64,000 nt of DNA from positions 372,001-436,000 of the forward strand of contig NC_023063.1 in the NCBI RefSeq assembly GCF_000508225.1, read 5' to 3'. Both the position numbers and the translations under genes were made by a program. Below the pieces are notes generated by a model. It was not told the origin of the DNA, did no database searches, and worked only from the letters and a program-made list of their open reading frames with translations. The first letter of the stretch is position 1. Every line of letters starts with the position of its first letter. Source of the stretch: Ehrlichia muris AS145. GTDB lineage: Bacteria; Pseudomonadota; Alphaproteobacteria; Rickettsiales; Anaplasmataceae. Of the stretch, positions 39,632 to 49,512 are shown in pieces.

Positions 39632-39904
39632 TTATGAGTTCTTGTTATTTTTGTGAGAAGCAACCGTTAGAGCATATACGCAAAGATCTGCAAAACAAAT
39701 GCCATTTTTCTGTGCTAGTGCATATAATTTTGCTAAGCTATCTTTAACTTTTTCTGGTATATTGCCACCGCGTTCCTTTGCTAGCCAGTTATCTTGATGT
39801 TGTACAGGGTGATTATCTGGTTTTGGTTCTCCAATGTATATTGTAAAAGGAGAACTTTGTCCGCTGAAGTCACATGGGACAATAAATTTCTTTATACCTG
39901 GCAT
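39632..39904 (-). CDS. DUF2610-type small rickettsial protein
   Basis: 90 residues: an N-terminal beta-rich part (KKFIVPCDFSGQSSPFTIYIG), then KPDNHPVQHQDNWLAKERGG, then a helix (PEKVKDSLAKLYALAQKNG) and CVYALTVA. I recognise this pattern as the DUF2610 family, seen in Rickettsiales. The function is not known. No signal peptide or membrane segment. It begins five bases after the stop of the 190-residue protein upstream, so the two are almost certainly cotranscribed and may work together. Confidence 0.82.
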   Translation of the reverse strand: MPGIKKFIVPCDFSGQSSPFTIYIGEPKPDNHPVQHQDNWLAKERGGNIPEKVKDSLAKLYALAQKNGICFADLCVYALTVASHKNNKNS

Positions 39905-39909
39905 ATCAT

Positions 39910-40482
39910 TTACCTTGAATAACCTGAACTTTGAACTGTTCGTTTACGTATGTTGTGTAAGACTATCTGAGCAATATTCTTCCTTATTCTAGATTCTGGA
40001 GCCACTAAAACTCCTTCACTAACTAAAGTATTTGCAATTAATAGAGCTTCTTCAAGTAATTCAATGTTATTATTAACTAAATTTAACAATAAACTATACG
40101 CCATTTCATAGCTAATTTCTTCATCATGTAACATGATGTTACTATCATGCTGCTGGGTTTTAATATTATAACTACTGCTATTATCTTGTAATAGTATTTC
40201 TTTATTAGCTGTTGATTGATCTAATAAATTTGCAAATGTTGTACTTAAGTTATCAGAAGATAGATCATTTACTGTGTTACTATACTCTTGTTCTATTACA
40301 TTGTTGACGTCATTTTTATGTAAAATAGTAAATGACATGTTAATATCTGATTGATTTATTTTGCGATAAGGATTGTATCTATCTTTAATGGCAGTTAATG
40401 CGCTATATAGGCTATAAACACCATGTCCTATATAATCTGTAAATTGCCAGCCTAGTTGTTTCTGAAAAATAGATAACATCAT
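39910..40482 (-). CDS. Hypothetical protein, partner of the DUF2610 gene
   Basis: 190 residues, not recognised. The N-terminus (about 1-35, FQKQLGWQFTDYIGHGVYSL) is mildly hydrophobic. The middle is low-complexity, Asn/Ser/Asp-rich (about 40-115). The C-terminus is a helical domain (YEMAYSLLLNLVNNNIELLEEA...) ending with basic residues RIRKNIAQIVLHNIRKR. The start may be either of two adjacent ATGs (40482, 40479). It shares a 72-base divergent promoter region with the MidA-like gene and is followed five bases later by the DUF2610 gene. Confidence 0.72.
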   Translation of the reverse strand: MMLSIFQKQLGWQFTDYIGHGVYSLYSALTAIKDRYNPYRKINQSDINMSFTILHKNDVNNVIEQEYSNTVNDLSSDNLSTTFANLLDQSTANKEILLQDNSSSYNIKTQQHDSNIMLHDEEISYEMAYSLLLNLVNNNIELLEEALLIANTLVSEGVLVAPESRIRKNIAQIVLHNIRKRTVQSSGYSR

Positions 40483-40554
40483 AGTAATATAAAAAATTTA
40501 CAACCTATTTTACTCTATTGTATCATGTTAGTGTAAATAATACATTAATTAATT

Positions 40555-41565
40555 ATGGATTCTTATTTAAAAAAAATTATATTAAATTGCGGTGGTGCTA
40601 TCTCAATAGAGCAGTTTATAAGAATTGCTCTTTATGATGTACATCATGGTTATTATATGACTCGAATGCCTTTTGGTACTCATGGAGATTTTATTACTGC
40701 TCCTGAGATATCTCAATTGTTTGGAGAGGTTATTGCATTATGGATATTGTTGAATTGGCAAAAAATGGGATATCCATCTAAATTTATTATAGTAGAATTA
40801 GGACCTGGTAAGGGAACATTAATAAGTGATATCATTAGAGTTTTGAAGAAATTTGAACAATGCTATGCAGCAACGATTGTTTATCTTGTTGAAGTAAGTC
40901 CTGTATTAGAAAAATTACAACGAAGTGTTTTGAAAGATGAGAAAATATTCTGGTGTAAGGATATAAAAGATGTGCCAGATTATCCAGTAGTATTTATAGC
41001 AAATGAATTTTTTGATGCTTTACCTATTAGACAGTTTATGTATATCGGTAATTCTTGGTGTGAGGTGTATGTTGCAGTAGAAAACAATGAATTTAAAATA
41101 GTTTATAAAAAGATAGATAAGATGTTTAAAATATCAAGTGATATTGAAAACCCGGTAATAGAAATATGTGATGAAGCTGTTTCTATAATAAAATGTATAG
41201 AAAATAAGATTTTACAAAGCGGTGGGGCAGCAGTCATTATTGATTATGGATATGTAAATTGCCCATATGAAAGTACTATACAGTCTATAAAGAATCATAG
41301 ATATAATGATTTACTTAAAAATGTAGGAGAAAGTGATATAACTGCACATGTAAATTTTGATGTACTGCATAACAGTTTGTCTACTCTCAGGTCAATTATT
41401 ATGACTCAAAGAGATTTTTTATACAGTTTTGGTATTAAAGAGAGGTTACAAGTACTTATTGAAAATGCCACAGAAACTCAAAAACAGAATTTAATGACAG
41501 GTTTTTTAAGATTGACTGAGAATATGGGTAGTATGTTTAAAGTACTTTTAGTAAATCCACGATAA
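40555..41565 (+). CDS. MidA/NDUFAF7-type SAM-dependent methyltransferase
   Basis: 336-residue class I methyltransferase. Family blocks are DVHHGYYMTRMPFGTHGDFITAPEISQ (seen as HGYYMTRMPFG and GDFITAPEISQLFGE), the SAM-binding VELGPGKGTLISDI, FIANEFFDALPI and IIDYGY. The mitochondrial homologue NDUFAF7 methylates an Arg of the complex I subunit equivalent to NuoD and is needed for complex I assembly, so this enzyme may act on complex I here. It is divergent from the DUF2610 operon across 72 bases. Confidence 0.92.
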   Translation: MDSYLKKIILNCGGAISIEQFIRIALYDVHHGYYMTRMPFGTHGDFITAPEISQLFGEVIALWILLNWQKMGYPSKFIIVELGPGKGTLISDIIRVLKKFEQCYAATIVYLVEVSPVLEKLQRSVLKDEKIFWCKDIKDVPDYPVVFIANEFFDALPIRQFMYIGNSWCEVYVAVENNEFKIVYKKIDKMFKISSDIENPVIEICDEAVSIIKCIENKILQSGGAAVIIDYGYVNCPYESTIQSIKNHRYNDLLKNVGESDITAHVNFDVLHNSLSTLRSIIMTQRDFLYSFGIKERLQVLIENATETQKQNLMTGFLRLTENMGSMFKVLLVNPR

Positions 41566-41580
41566 AGCTATAGTTTTGCT

Positions 41581-41724
41581 ATGATTGAGAGGAAATATGA
41601 AGTCATGCTTGTCCATGTTACATTAATGCGTGTATTTTGTTCAATTGTAGTAATTATAGGTCAATGGGTTTTAGGTCCTTCTTCTATGTTTTTTGATAGC
41701 ACAGTATATTCTTATGAGCTTTAA
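41581..41724 (+). CDS. Possible small hydrophobic ORF (47 codons)
   Basis: An ATG-started frame directly after midA with one likely membrane helix (about residues 9-32, VHVTLMRVFCSIVVIIGQ) and an end GPSSMFFDSTVYSYEL. No ribosome-binding site precedes the ATG, and no family is recognised. It could be a relic of a decayed gene or chance. Listed only because it is the longest reasonable frame in a 496-base spacer and its composition is not purely low-complexity. Confidence 0.2.
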   Translation: MIERKYEVMLVHVTLMRVFCSIVVIIGQWVLGPSSMFFDSTVYSYEL

Positions 41725-42061
41725 AAAATAATGTGCTGTGTTCCATTTACAATTCATCAACTATAACTTGTTCATATTATATTGATTTATGTTTCGTAAA
41801 TTATGGTAGTTGTGATTATCAGTAAGCTTCATTCTTATGCTATGTTTTTGTAGTAGCATGTTGTCCCCATAGGTTTTATTGAAAATGGTGTGTATACTCA
41901 TTTAAAATCTTATCTATTAATTAGATGGTTGTAATTGCATTATGTCTAGATTTGATTGTCATAACCTTCTATGACTGTATAATGAATTGTAGCTCTATTT
42001 ATTGTAGTAAAAGAATAATATGCTTTATTATTAAAAATTATACATATCTGTAGTATGTGGC
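41725..42061. other. Spacer upstream of dnaG
   Basis: About 340 bases with no gene seen. The dnaG promoter is presumably near the right end. Nothing else identified. Confidence 0.4.
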
Positions 42062-43828
42062 ATGAATGTTGTTGATATTATCAAAAGTAAAATTAAGCTA
42101 TCTGATGTAGTTGGACAGAAAGTTAAACTGACTGGAAGAGGGAATAATGTTATTGGGTTGTGCCCATTTCATAGTGAGAAGACACCTTCTTTTACTGTAA
42201 GTGATGAGAAGGGGTTATACTACTGTTTCGGTTGTGGAGCAAATGGGGATGTTATACAATTTATTTCTGATATTCATGCTTTAGATTTTAGGGGTGCAAT
42301 AGACTACTTAGCAGAGATGTATGGTATTGATTTGCCACAAAATACTAGTAAGAAAGTAAGTTTAAGTCCTATATTGGATGCTGCAACATTGTGGTTTGAA
42401 AAGCAATTATATAATAATCATATAGCCATAGAATATATAAAACGTCGAAAGATTTTTGGTAGTACAGTAAAGAAGTTTAGGTTAGGGTATGCTCCAGCAT
42501 ATGGTTTGAGTAAATACTTATTATCTTTAGGGTTTAATGTAGATGATATTAGAAGTACAGGATTATTAAATTCTCAGGATCAAGATTATTTCTATAATAG
42601 GATTATTTTTCCTATTTGTAATTCTACTGGAAATGTTATAGGATTTGGTGGGCGATCAATTGTTGATATACAGACCCCTAAGTATTTGAATTCTAAGGGA
42701 AATGTTTTTTTTCAAAAAAGAGAAAATCTCTATGCATCACATCTTGCTGTACGTGAAGCAAAGAAGCAAGGAAAAATTATAGTGGTAGAAGGGTATATGG
42801 ATGTTCTCATGCTTCATCAGATAGGAGTTAGTAATGTAGTTGGATTACTAGGAACATCAATGACTCCTGAACATCTAGTATATTTATGGGAAATAACTTC
42901 GGAAATTATAGTCTGGATGGATGGTGATATTGCTGGGAAAATAGCTTCCATTAAATCTGCATCTCTTGCATTATCGTTGGTTAGACCTGGATGTATTATA
43001 AAATTTATTGATGTTTTTACAGGAAAGGATCCTTATGATATATGTGTTAATGGTGGTATTGATAGTGTAATTACTTTGTTAGATAATGCAAAATTATTGT
43101 CGGAGTTTATTTGGGATTATGAACTTGCTAAGATTAGTATTAATAAGAATGCTATTATGCCTGAACAATGTGTCATGTTAGAAGCAAAAATTAAACATTA
43201 TCTTGATCAGATTGGTGATAGTAGTCTTGTAAAATATTACAAGAAGTATTTTTATTCTCAAATTCGTAATTTACAGTATTCAAAGGATAAAAGTAAGATT
43301 TTAGATAGTGGTAGTTCAGTTAACCGAGCGAATAATAAGCTAAAGTATATAAATGATGAATTTTTGCTAGAAGAATATAATCAGTTAAGAGTAGTATACA
43401 TCATAATGGAATTTCCAGAACTGCTTGACGATCCAATTATTTTTGATCAATTTTCTAACTTTAATATAAGTAATAAGGATGTATATAAACTACAACAGAA
43501 TATTATTAATATAAAAGTTACTTTATGTAACCATATGATATCTAAGGAGATTTTACTTTCAGAGTTAAAGAAAAGTAATTTAGATGATATAGCAGATTTT
43601 GTTTCAAAAAAAATGTCTACATCAAATTTTATGTTACTACAAAATAGAAGTTATAATATCGATGTTTCAAAGAAAGAAGTAGAAAAAATAATGCTTTTAG
43701 ATCATTTACAATGTATTCAAGCAGAAATCTTGGATTTGCAATTGCAAGGAAAACGGAATCTTGCTGAAAAGTTATCTAATCAAGCACAGGAAATAGACAA
43801 CAGATTAAGAGAGTTATGGAATTATTAA
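42062..43828 (+). CDS. dnaG: DNA primase
   Basis: 588-residue primase that makes RNA primers for replication. The N-terminal CHC2 zinc domain is complete (CPFHSEKTPSF with C and H, YYCFGCGANGD with two C). The TOPRIM core has the catalytic VVEGYMDVLMLHQ and then WMDGDIAGK. The C-terminal DnaB-interaction region is present but divergent, as is usual. It is convergent with rpoD, unlike the common dnaG-rpoD operon. Confidence 0.96.
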   Translation: MNVVDIIKSKIKLSDVVGQKVKLTGRGNNVIGLCPFHSEKTPSFTVSDEKGLYYCFGCGANGDVIQFISDIHALDFRGAIDYLAEMYGIDLPQNTSKKVSLSPILDAATLWFEKQLYNNHIAIEYIKRRKIFGSTVKKFRLGYAPAYGLSKYLLSLGFNVDDIRSTGLLNSQDQDYFYNRIIFPICNSTGNVIGFGGRSIVDIQTPKYLNSKGNVFFQKRENLYASHLAVREAKKQGKIIVVEGYMDVLMLHQIGVSNVVGLLGTSMTPEHLVYLWEITSEIIVWMDGDIAGKIASIKSASLALSLVRPGCIIKFIDVFTGKDPYDICVNGGIDSVITLLDNAKLLSEFIWDYELAKISINKNAIMPEQCVMLEAKIKHYLDQIGDSSLVKYYKKYFYSQIRNLQYSKDKSKILDSGSSVNRANNKLKYINDEFLLEEYNQLRVVYIIMEFPELLDDPIIFDQFSNFNISNKDVYKLQQNIINIKVTLCNHMISKEILLSELKKSNLDDIADFVSKKMSTSNFMLLQNRSYNIDVSKKEVEKIMLLDHLQCIQAEILDLQLQGKRNLAEKLSNQAQEIDNRLRELWNY

Positions 43829-44563
43829 AAATTGAAAAGTGGGTGTTTGTATAAGGGAATTTTATAATCTTATATATATTGTTAAAAGAAAAATAGTTTT
43901 TGTATTACTCTAATGTATTTATTTTTTAATATATTTTGGTTTTAGGGATAACTTGTATTTATATTACGTAGATTGTGCAATAACAATTTGAAAAAATTTA
44001 TGAGAGATTTTATGAATGCTTTTATGATGTTAAACAGTATTGATATTAAAATATCACAGTTAGTATAGATGTGTTGTGAGTTTTGTATATATGATCAAAA
44101 ATGTTTTTTGAATAGTTAAGATATGTTATTACATGTTATATAGGTTTTTATTAATTTAAATTATAATATTTATATATTTTGTTGATATTTAATTGAGATT
44201 TTATTTTTAATATTATTTGAAATATTCAAGCTAGTATGAAGGGATTGTGAATTTTGATAATTTTAAAAGTATTTTGTAAATAATTTTTTTAATATAGTTA
44301 TAGATATATTATTGGAGGTTATGGAATTTTTGTTTCCTTAAAGTATATTTGTAAATTTTTACATGTTATTATAAACGTTTAGTTATATTATTTATACTGT
44401 CTTGTACATTATATTTATTTTGATGACTTTAATCTTTACGGCAAGAATCTATTAATTTTTTGTGTAGATAGATACGTTTAGAAAAACTGTACTATGGATA
44501 TATTTCAGGTTTATAAAATTACATGTGCTTTTAGAATTGATAGTCACTTAAGAGTTATAGATA
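43829..44563. other. Long convergent spacer dnaG-rpoD
   Basis: 735 bases of extreme AT content between converging genes, with no gene found on either strand. Two stretches beginning GTGAGTTTTG (44077) and GTGAATTTTG (44248) look loosely alike and may be another worn duplication. No G+C hairpin terminator seen. Confidence 0.45.
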
Positions 44564-46423
44564 TTAGAAGAATCCTCTAAGCTTTCTTGCACGACTTGGA
44601 TGACGTAATTTGCGTAAAGCTTTTGCCTCAATTTGTCGTATGCGTTCTCTTGTTACGTTAAATAATTTTCCTACTTCTTCTAAAGTATGATCCTTTCCTC
44701 CTTTACCTATTCCAAATCGCATACGCAAAATTCTCTCTTCTTTTGGTGTTAATGTTGATAATACTTTTGTAGTTATTTCTCGTAAGTCTGCGAGTATAGC
44801 TGCATCTTCTGGTTTTACTGCACGTTTGTCTTCTATGCAATCACCAAAAGTACTACTATCATCATCTCCTATAGGACTTTCTAAGCTTACAGGATCTTTA
44901 ACTATTTTCATTACCTTGCGTATCTTATCTACATTAATATTTAATCTTGCTGATAATTCTTCTAAGGTTGGTTCTCTACCCATTTCATGTAACATTTGTC
45001 TTAATGTACGATTAATTTTATTTACAGTTTCAATCATGTGTACAGGAATCCTAATGGTTCGTGCTTGGTCTGCTATTGCTCTTGTAATTGCTTGTCTCAC
45101 CCACCATGTTGCATAAGTTGAGAATTTATATCCACGTTTATAATCAAATTTATCTACTGCTTTCATTAATCCAATATTTCCTTCCTGTACTAGATCTAGA
45201 AATTGCAGGCCTCGATTTGAATATTTTTTTGCAATGGATACTACTAATCTTAAATTTGCTTTTATCATCTCCTGCTTTGCTTGATTTGCTGCACGTTCGT
45301 GCTTTTGTATTTTTGTGACTAATGCTTTAAACTCGGCGAGGTTATCTTCTCCAGAAAGTAATTTAATTTTGCTATAGACACTTATTATATTGCCTTCTTC
45401 ATTTAATAACATATTATCCCATTGAGGAGAAATACCTTTTTTTTTCAATACGGAATTAGTATTATATGCATCTAGAAAATCTTTTCGTTGTATACCATAA
45501 CTCTCTGCAAGAGAAATAATTTTTGCTTCTTCTGTTGCAATTGATTTACTTAAACTATAGATTTGTTGTGTGATTGATAGTACTGCAGAATTACTGAGTT
45601 TAATTTGATATATCATTTCCCATATACTGTCATGTAGATCATTATATTGTTTTTCAATATCTTTGTTGATTTTGCCTTGATGTTGTTTCTTGAGTTCTAA
45701 AATTTTTTCTGCTGATGCAATGACTGAGTCTAGTATACTTATTACTTTTGGTAACAATGCATTTTCCATTTCTAATATGGAAGTATTTATTGAACTGTTT
45801 TCTTCATCTTCATCTTCTGGTATATCTGAATCTTCATCTATTAAATCCTTATCATAATCTAAAACACTAGCTTCATCGGTATCGGGGAATTTTTCTGGAA
45901 ATTCGTATCTATAGTTTGCATCTAAATCTATTAAATCTCTTAACATTATTTGTTCGTTTACCAAATCATCTCGCCATGACATAAATGTGCGTAATACCAC
46001 TGGAGATTCTACTAGTGATCGGAGCATGTTTACTTTCTCTGATTTTATTTTTTTTGCAATCTCAATTTCTCCTTCACGAGATAGTAACTCAACTGAACTC
46101 ATTTCACATAGGTACATGCGTATAGGATCATCTGTTTGTCCAAAATCCCAAGGTTTTATGCTTGTATCTGATACGTCATCCTCATCTATGTCTTCTTTGA
46201 TTCTGTTTTCTTCTACTATACTATTTGCTTCATCTTCATCGCTTTGTTCAAGTACATTAATACCTGAATCCTGAAGCATTGATATAGTTTCATCTATGTT
46301 GTCAGATGATAATACATAATCAGAGAAAACATCGTTGATATCGTTAAATGTAACAAATCCTTGTTTTAATCCCTTGCTTACAAGAGTTCTGAGTAATTCT
46401 TTATCTGTTTGTAGATCTTTCAT
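44564..46423 (-). CDS. rpoD: RNA polymerase primary sigma factor (sigma-70)
   Basis: 619-residue housekeeping sigma factor. Region 1.1 is followed by region 1.2 ([21 protein letters not shown], in part) and an acidic insertion rich in Asp/Glu (about 195-215). Region 2 has [17 protein letters not shown] and [10 protein letters not shown] for -10 recognition. Region 3 has [10 protein letters not shown], and region 4.2 has [17 protein letters not shown] for -35 binding. All core-binding and promoter-reading segments look intact, consistent with the near-consensus -35/-10 sequences seen before ssrA and the tRNA genes. Confidence 0.98.
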   Translation of the reverse strand: MKDLQTDKELLRTLVSKGLKQGFVTFNDINDVFSDYVLSSDNIDETISMLQDSGINVLEQSDEDEANSIVEENRIKEDIDEDDVSDTSIKPWDFGQTDDPIRMYLCEMSSVELLSREGEIEIAKKIKSEKVNMLRSLVESPVVLRTFMSWRDDLVNEQIMLRDLIDLDANYRYEFPEKFPDTDEASVLDYDKDLIDEDSDIPEDEDEENSSINTSILEMENALLPKVISILDSVIASAEKILELKKQHQGKINKDIEKQYNDLHDSIWEMIYQIKLSNSAVLSITQQIYSLSKSIATEEAKIISLAESYGIQRKDFLDAYNTNSVLKKKGISPQWDNMLLNEEGNIISVYSKIKLLSGEDNLAEFKALVTKIQKHERAANQAKQEMIKANLRLVVSIAKKYSNRGLQFLDLVQEGNIGLMKAVDKFDYKRGYKFSTYATWWVRQAITRAIADQARTIRIPVHMIETVNKINRTLRQMLHEMGREPTLEELSARLNINVDKIRKVMKIVKDPVSLESPIGDDDSSTFGDCIEDKRAVKPEDAAILADLREITTKVLSTLTPKEERILRMRFGIGKGGKDHTLEEVGKLFNVTRERIRQIEAKALRKLRHPSRARKLRGFF

Positions 46424-46457
46424 AAATTAATTAATATTCAGAAACGACAAACTCAAG

Positions 46458-46486
46458 CTAGTATCATACTATAAATATGTTGTCAA
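46458..46486 (-). promoter_or_regulatory. Possible rpoD promoter
   Basis: Perfect -35 TTGACA (complement of 46481-46486), 17-base spacer, then TACTAG (complement of 46458-46463), about 35 bases before the rpoD ATG. The -10 match is only moderate. Confidence 0.4.
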
Positions 46487-46671
46487 TCATAAAACGTTAT
46501 ATGAGATATGTGTTAAAAAAATAATTAAATATTTGTTTATTATTTGTCAGCAACAATATGTTTCTGATGTAGAATACTAATTTGTAAAAAAGCACGTTTC
46601 CAATGTGAAATGTTGTTGGACACATGTATTAAAGTGGCAATTAAATGTTAATTTATTGTGTCAAAAAGATG

Positions 46672-47625
46672 TTAATTTTGTGAAAAAAAGTCTGTTATTT
46701 TATCTCTAATAAAATTGTGGTCATTTGAGTAATTTATTTGAGATCTGAATTCTGCTGAATTATCTAGAGAAGCACTATACCATCCTATATGTTTTTTTGA
46801 TATTTTCGTTCCAATGTCTTTCCCATAGTATTCTATCATATGGTCATAGTGACTTGTGATAATTTGCAATTTTTCTGATGGGGAAGGATCAGGTAAAATA
46901 GTGCCTGATTTTATAAAATGTAAAGCTTGATTAATAAACCATGGCTTTCCATATACTCCTCTTCCTATCATGATACCATCTGCTTGTGATTCTTCTAGTG
47001 ATGTTTTTATATCATGTAAGTTTTTTATATCTCCGTTAACTATTACAGGAATTTTTACGCATTTCTTAATATTACTAATAAATTTCCAATCTGCCTTTCC
47101 AGTAAACATTTGTGTTCTTGTTCTGCCATGTATTGTTATCATTTTTATCCCAATTTCTTCAGCAATCTTGGCTAATTGAGGTGAATTTAGGTTATTATTA
47201 TCCCATCCAGTACGCATTTTTAGTGTTACTGGAATCTTGACTGCCTTTACTACAGATTCTAGAATTTTTGCAGCTGTAATTTCATCTTTCATTAGTGCTG
47301 AGCCAGCATAACTATTGACTACTTTCTTAACAGGACATCCAAAGTTTATATCTATAATTTTTGCTCCCATGTCTTCATTGAGTTTTGCAGCTTCTGCCAT
47401 TATTGTTGGGTCGCATCCAGCTAGTTGTACGGCAGTGTTAACTTGAACTTGTGATTTTTGCAAACTTTGTTTGGTTTTTATAATCATTGCATAACTTGCA
47501 ATCATTTCTGAGACTAATAATCCAGCACCCAGGTTCTTTATAAGAGCACGAAATGGAAGATCAGTTACACCAGACATTGGTGCTAATATTACTGGGTAAT
47601 CTGATATGAATTGGCTGATGTTCAT
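46672..47625 (-). CDS. dusB: tRNA-dihydrouridine synthase DusB type
   Basis: 317-residue FMN enzyme that reduces uridines in tRNA D-loops. Motifs seen are PVILAPMSGVTDLPFR at the FMN site, QLAGCDP, DINFGCPVKKV with the catalytic Cys, TLKMRTGWD, IHGRTRTQMFTGKADW and DGIMIGRGVYGKPW. The frame is open to 47676, but the ATG at 47625 gives the family start MNISQFISDYPVILAPM. The extra 17 residues upstream are low-complexity. Assignment to the DusB branch is by resemblance to NifR3. Confidence 0.94.
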   Translation of the reverse strand: MNISQFISDYPVILAPMSGVTDLPFRALIKNLGAGLLVSEMIASYAMIIKTKQSLQKSQVQVNTAVQLAGCDPTIMAEAAKLNEDMGAKIIDINFGCPVKKVVNSYAGSALMKDEITAAKILESVVKAVKIPVTLKMRTGWDNNNLNSPQLAKIAEEIGIKMITIHGRTRTQMFTGKADWKFISNIKKCVKIPVIVNGDIKNLHDIKTSLEESQADGIMIGRGVYGKPWFINQALHFIKSGTILPDPSPSEKLQIITSHYDHMIEYYGKDIGTKISKKHIGWYSASLDNSAEFRSQINYSNDHNFIRDKITDFFSQN

Positions 47626-48051
47626 GTACTTATTAATCTTTTTGTTTATATATTGATGTAAATAAAAATACCACAATTTAATAGAAGAGATCTATTTTGC
47701 TATTGGGTATTTGTATTTTAAATTGATTAGTTGTAATAAACAAGTACTGATGAAATATTTTTAATATATTGCTGTACTGTTTAAAGATACCAGATTTTGA
47801 TAGGATTTCTTGATATGTTAAAGAAAGTAATAAGTTATTTAGGTAACAGAAAAGCAAGTCGTAGTACAGGGTTTCCAATTAGTTATGGTTATTTTTCTAA
47901 TGATATACTTTTTATAATTATATGTTGCAGTGTTTATGTATTTAAAATTTATTAAAAGGCGTTTTTATTTAATAATCACTAAAGATGTTTTACAAGCTAT
48001 ATAGTATTCATTATTAATAATGTATAGCATATTGTTGATAATAATATAATT
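47626..48051. other. Divergent spacer dusB-ispE
   Basis: 426 bases with no supported gene. A 66-codon minus-strand frame (47678-47878) ends just before the dusB frame. It resembles no family and lacks a clear ribosome-binding site. Confidence 0.4.
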
Positions 48052-48900
48052 ATGTCAAAGTTTTTAGTCAAAGCACCAGCAAAAGTTAACTTGTTTTTGC
48101 ATATTACTGGTAAACGAGATGATCAACATCATTATTTAGAATCATTGTTTGTTTTTGTGAATATTTACGATATATTGGAAATTGATGTTGGTACCTCAAA
48201 AAGGGGAGTCTATTTCTCAAATTTTAAGATTAGTAAGTATAATAATACTGTATATAAAACGATAGAGTTATTATTGAAGCATAGTACTGTACGTCCTAAT
48301 GTTTCTGTGAGTATTATAAAGAACATTTTAGTATCTGCAGGCTTAGCAGGTGGGTCAGCTGATGCTGCTGCTGTTATGCGTTTATTAGGTAATATGTGGA
48401 ATATTGATTACAGATTATTACAGGATTTAGCTTTAAAAGTTGGAAGTGATGTTCCAGCTTGTTTAGAATCAAAGACCCTTTTTGCTAAAGGTGTAGGAGA
48501 AGATATATTGTTATTACCTGATTTGTTATTGCCAAAATATATTATACTTGTTGCTCCAAGAGGTAAGGCATTAAGTACAGCGAAAGTCTTTAATAATTAC
48601 CAGAGCTGTACTTACTCTCCTTCAATATGTGATAAACTTCCTGTAAAAGGAGATGATTGGATGGAATTAATTTATAATTCTAAAAATGATTTATTAGAGG
48701 TAGCATTAAGGTTTGTTCCTGAAATAGAAGAAATATTGTTTGTATTGAATAAATTAAAAAATTCTGTAATTGTACGTATGACTGGTAGTGGTGCAACATG
48801 TTTTGCTTTGTTTAACGAATTAAGTCATGCTGAAGATGCAGCTAGGAAATTGCAAATGACACGTCCTGATTGGATAGTTTTTAATGCTAAAATACTTTAG
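48052..48900 (+). CDS. ispE: 4-diphosphocytidyl-2-C-methyl-D-erythritol kinase
   Basis: 282-residue GHMP-family kinase, fourth step of the non-mevalonate isoprenoid pathway. The substrate-binding N-terminus is KAPAKVNLFLHITGKR. The ATP-binding glycine loop is SAGLAGGSADAAAVMRLLG. The third GHMP motif is RMTGSGATCFAL. Full length. Monocistronic and divergent from dusB. Confidence 0.96.
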   Translation: MSKFLVKAPAKVNLFLHITGKRDDQHHYLESLFVFVNIYDILEIDVGTSKRGVYFSNFKISKYNNTVYKTIELLLKHSTVRPNVSVSIIKNILVSAGLAGGSADAAAVMRLLGNMWNIDYRLLQDLALKVGSDVPACLESKTLFAKGVGEDILLLPDLLLPKYIILVAPRGKALSTAKVFNNYQSCTYSPSICDKLPVKGDDWMELIYNSKNDLLEVALRFVPEIEEILFVLNKLKNSVIVRMTGSGATCFALFNELSHAEDAARKLQMTRPDWIVFNAKIL

Positions 48901-49072
48901 ATTTTTGATATTTTTCTATCAGTACTTTAGTAATACAGTTACTTAAATTTATTTGTGTGAATTTATAATTTGTATTGATTAAATCCATAGTAAAGATTAC
49001 AGGCATGCTATAGTGGGATAAGATATTGATCTGACAGCTGAACTAGATTGTTGTTTTTATGTGGTAGCAGAC

Positions 49073-49393
49073 TTATGAAATAATATAATCATTTATCCAC
49101 TGTATAAATTTATCATTTGCATTAATTGAATCTATAGTGATGATTGCAGGAGTATCGTATGGGTGGATTTCTTGTATTTTATTCGCAGCGTCTTGGACTA
49201 AGTTATTTGTTGTTTTTAATATAATAGCGCATTCAGTATTATTATGTACTTCATTTTCCCAGAGGTATAATGATGTAACATTATTAAATATGTTAGCACA
49301 TGCTATTAGCTTGTTGTCTAAAAGAATACTACTTATCCGATATGCGTCTTCATAAGTAGGGGCAGTTGTATAGATTAAAGAAATGTTTTGCAT
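49073..49393 (-). CDS. cutA: CutA1-type divalent-ion tolerance protein
   Basis: 106 residues, a small trimeric ferredoxin-fold protein of the CutA1 family. Conserved blocks are LIACANIFNNVTSLYLWE, ECAIILKTT and HPYDTPAIITI. The family is named from copper tolerance in E. coli, but its true role is unsettled. It lies 119 bases from the cckA 3' end on the same strand. Confidence 0.94.
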   Translation of the reverse strand: MQNISLIYTTAPTYEDAYRISSILLDNKLIACANIFNNVTSLYLWENEVHNNTECAIILKTTNNLVQDAANKIQEIHPYDTPAIITIDSINANDKFIQWINDYIIS

Positions 49394-49512
49394 ATATAGT
49401 TTTAATTGTGATTCAGATATTTATATGGTTTTTATTATAAAAATCAATTTATATCAATTTTATAAGTAACTATGTTTTTATGTATTTTGTGAAAAATGTA
49501 TAAGAATCAAGT

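Noticed and set aside
47678-47878. 66-codon minus-strand frame between ispE and dusB
   Set aside because: Leu/Tyr/Phe-rich with no recognisable motif or ribosome-binding site. Proximity to dusB is explained by the long open frame there.
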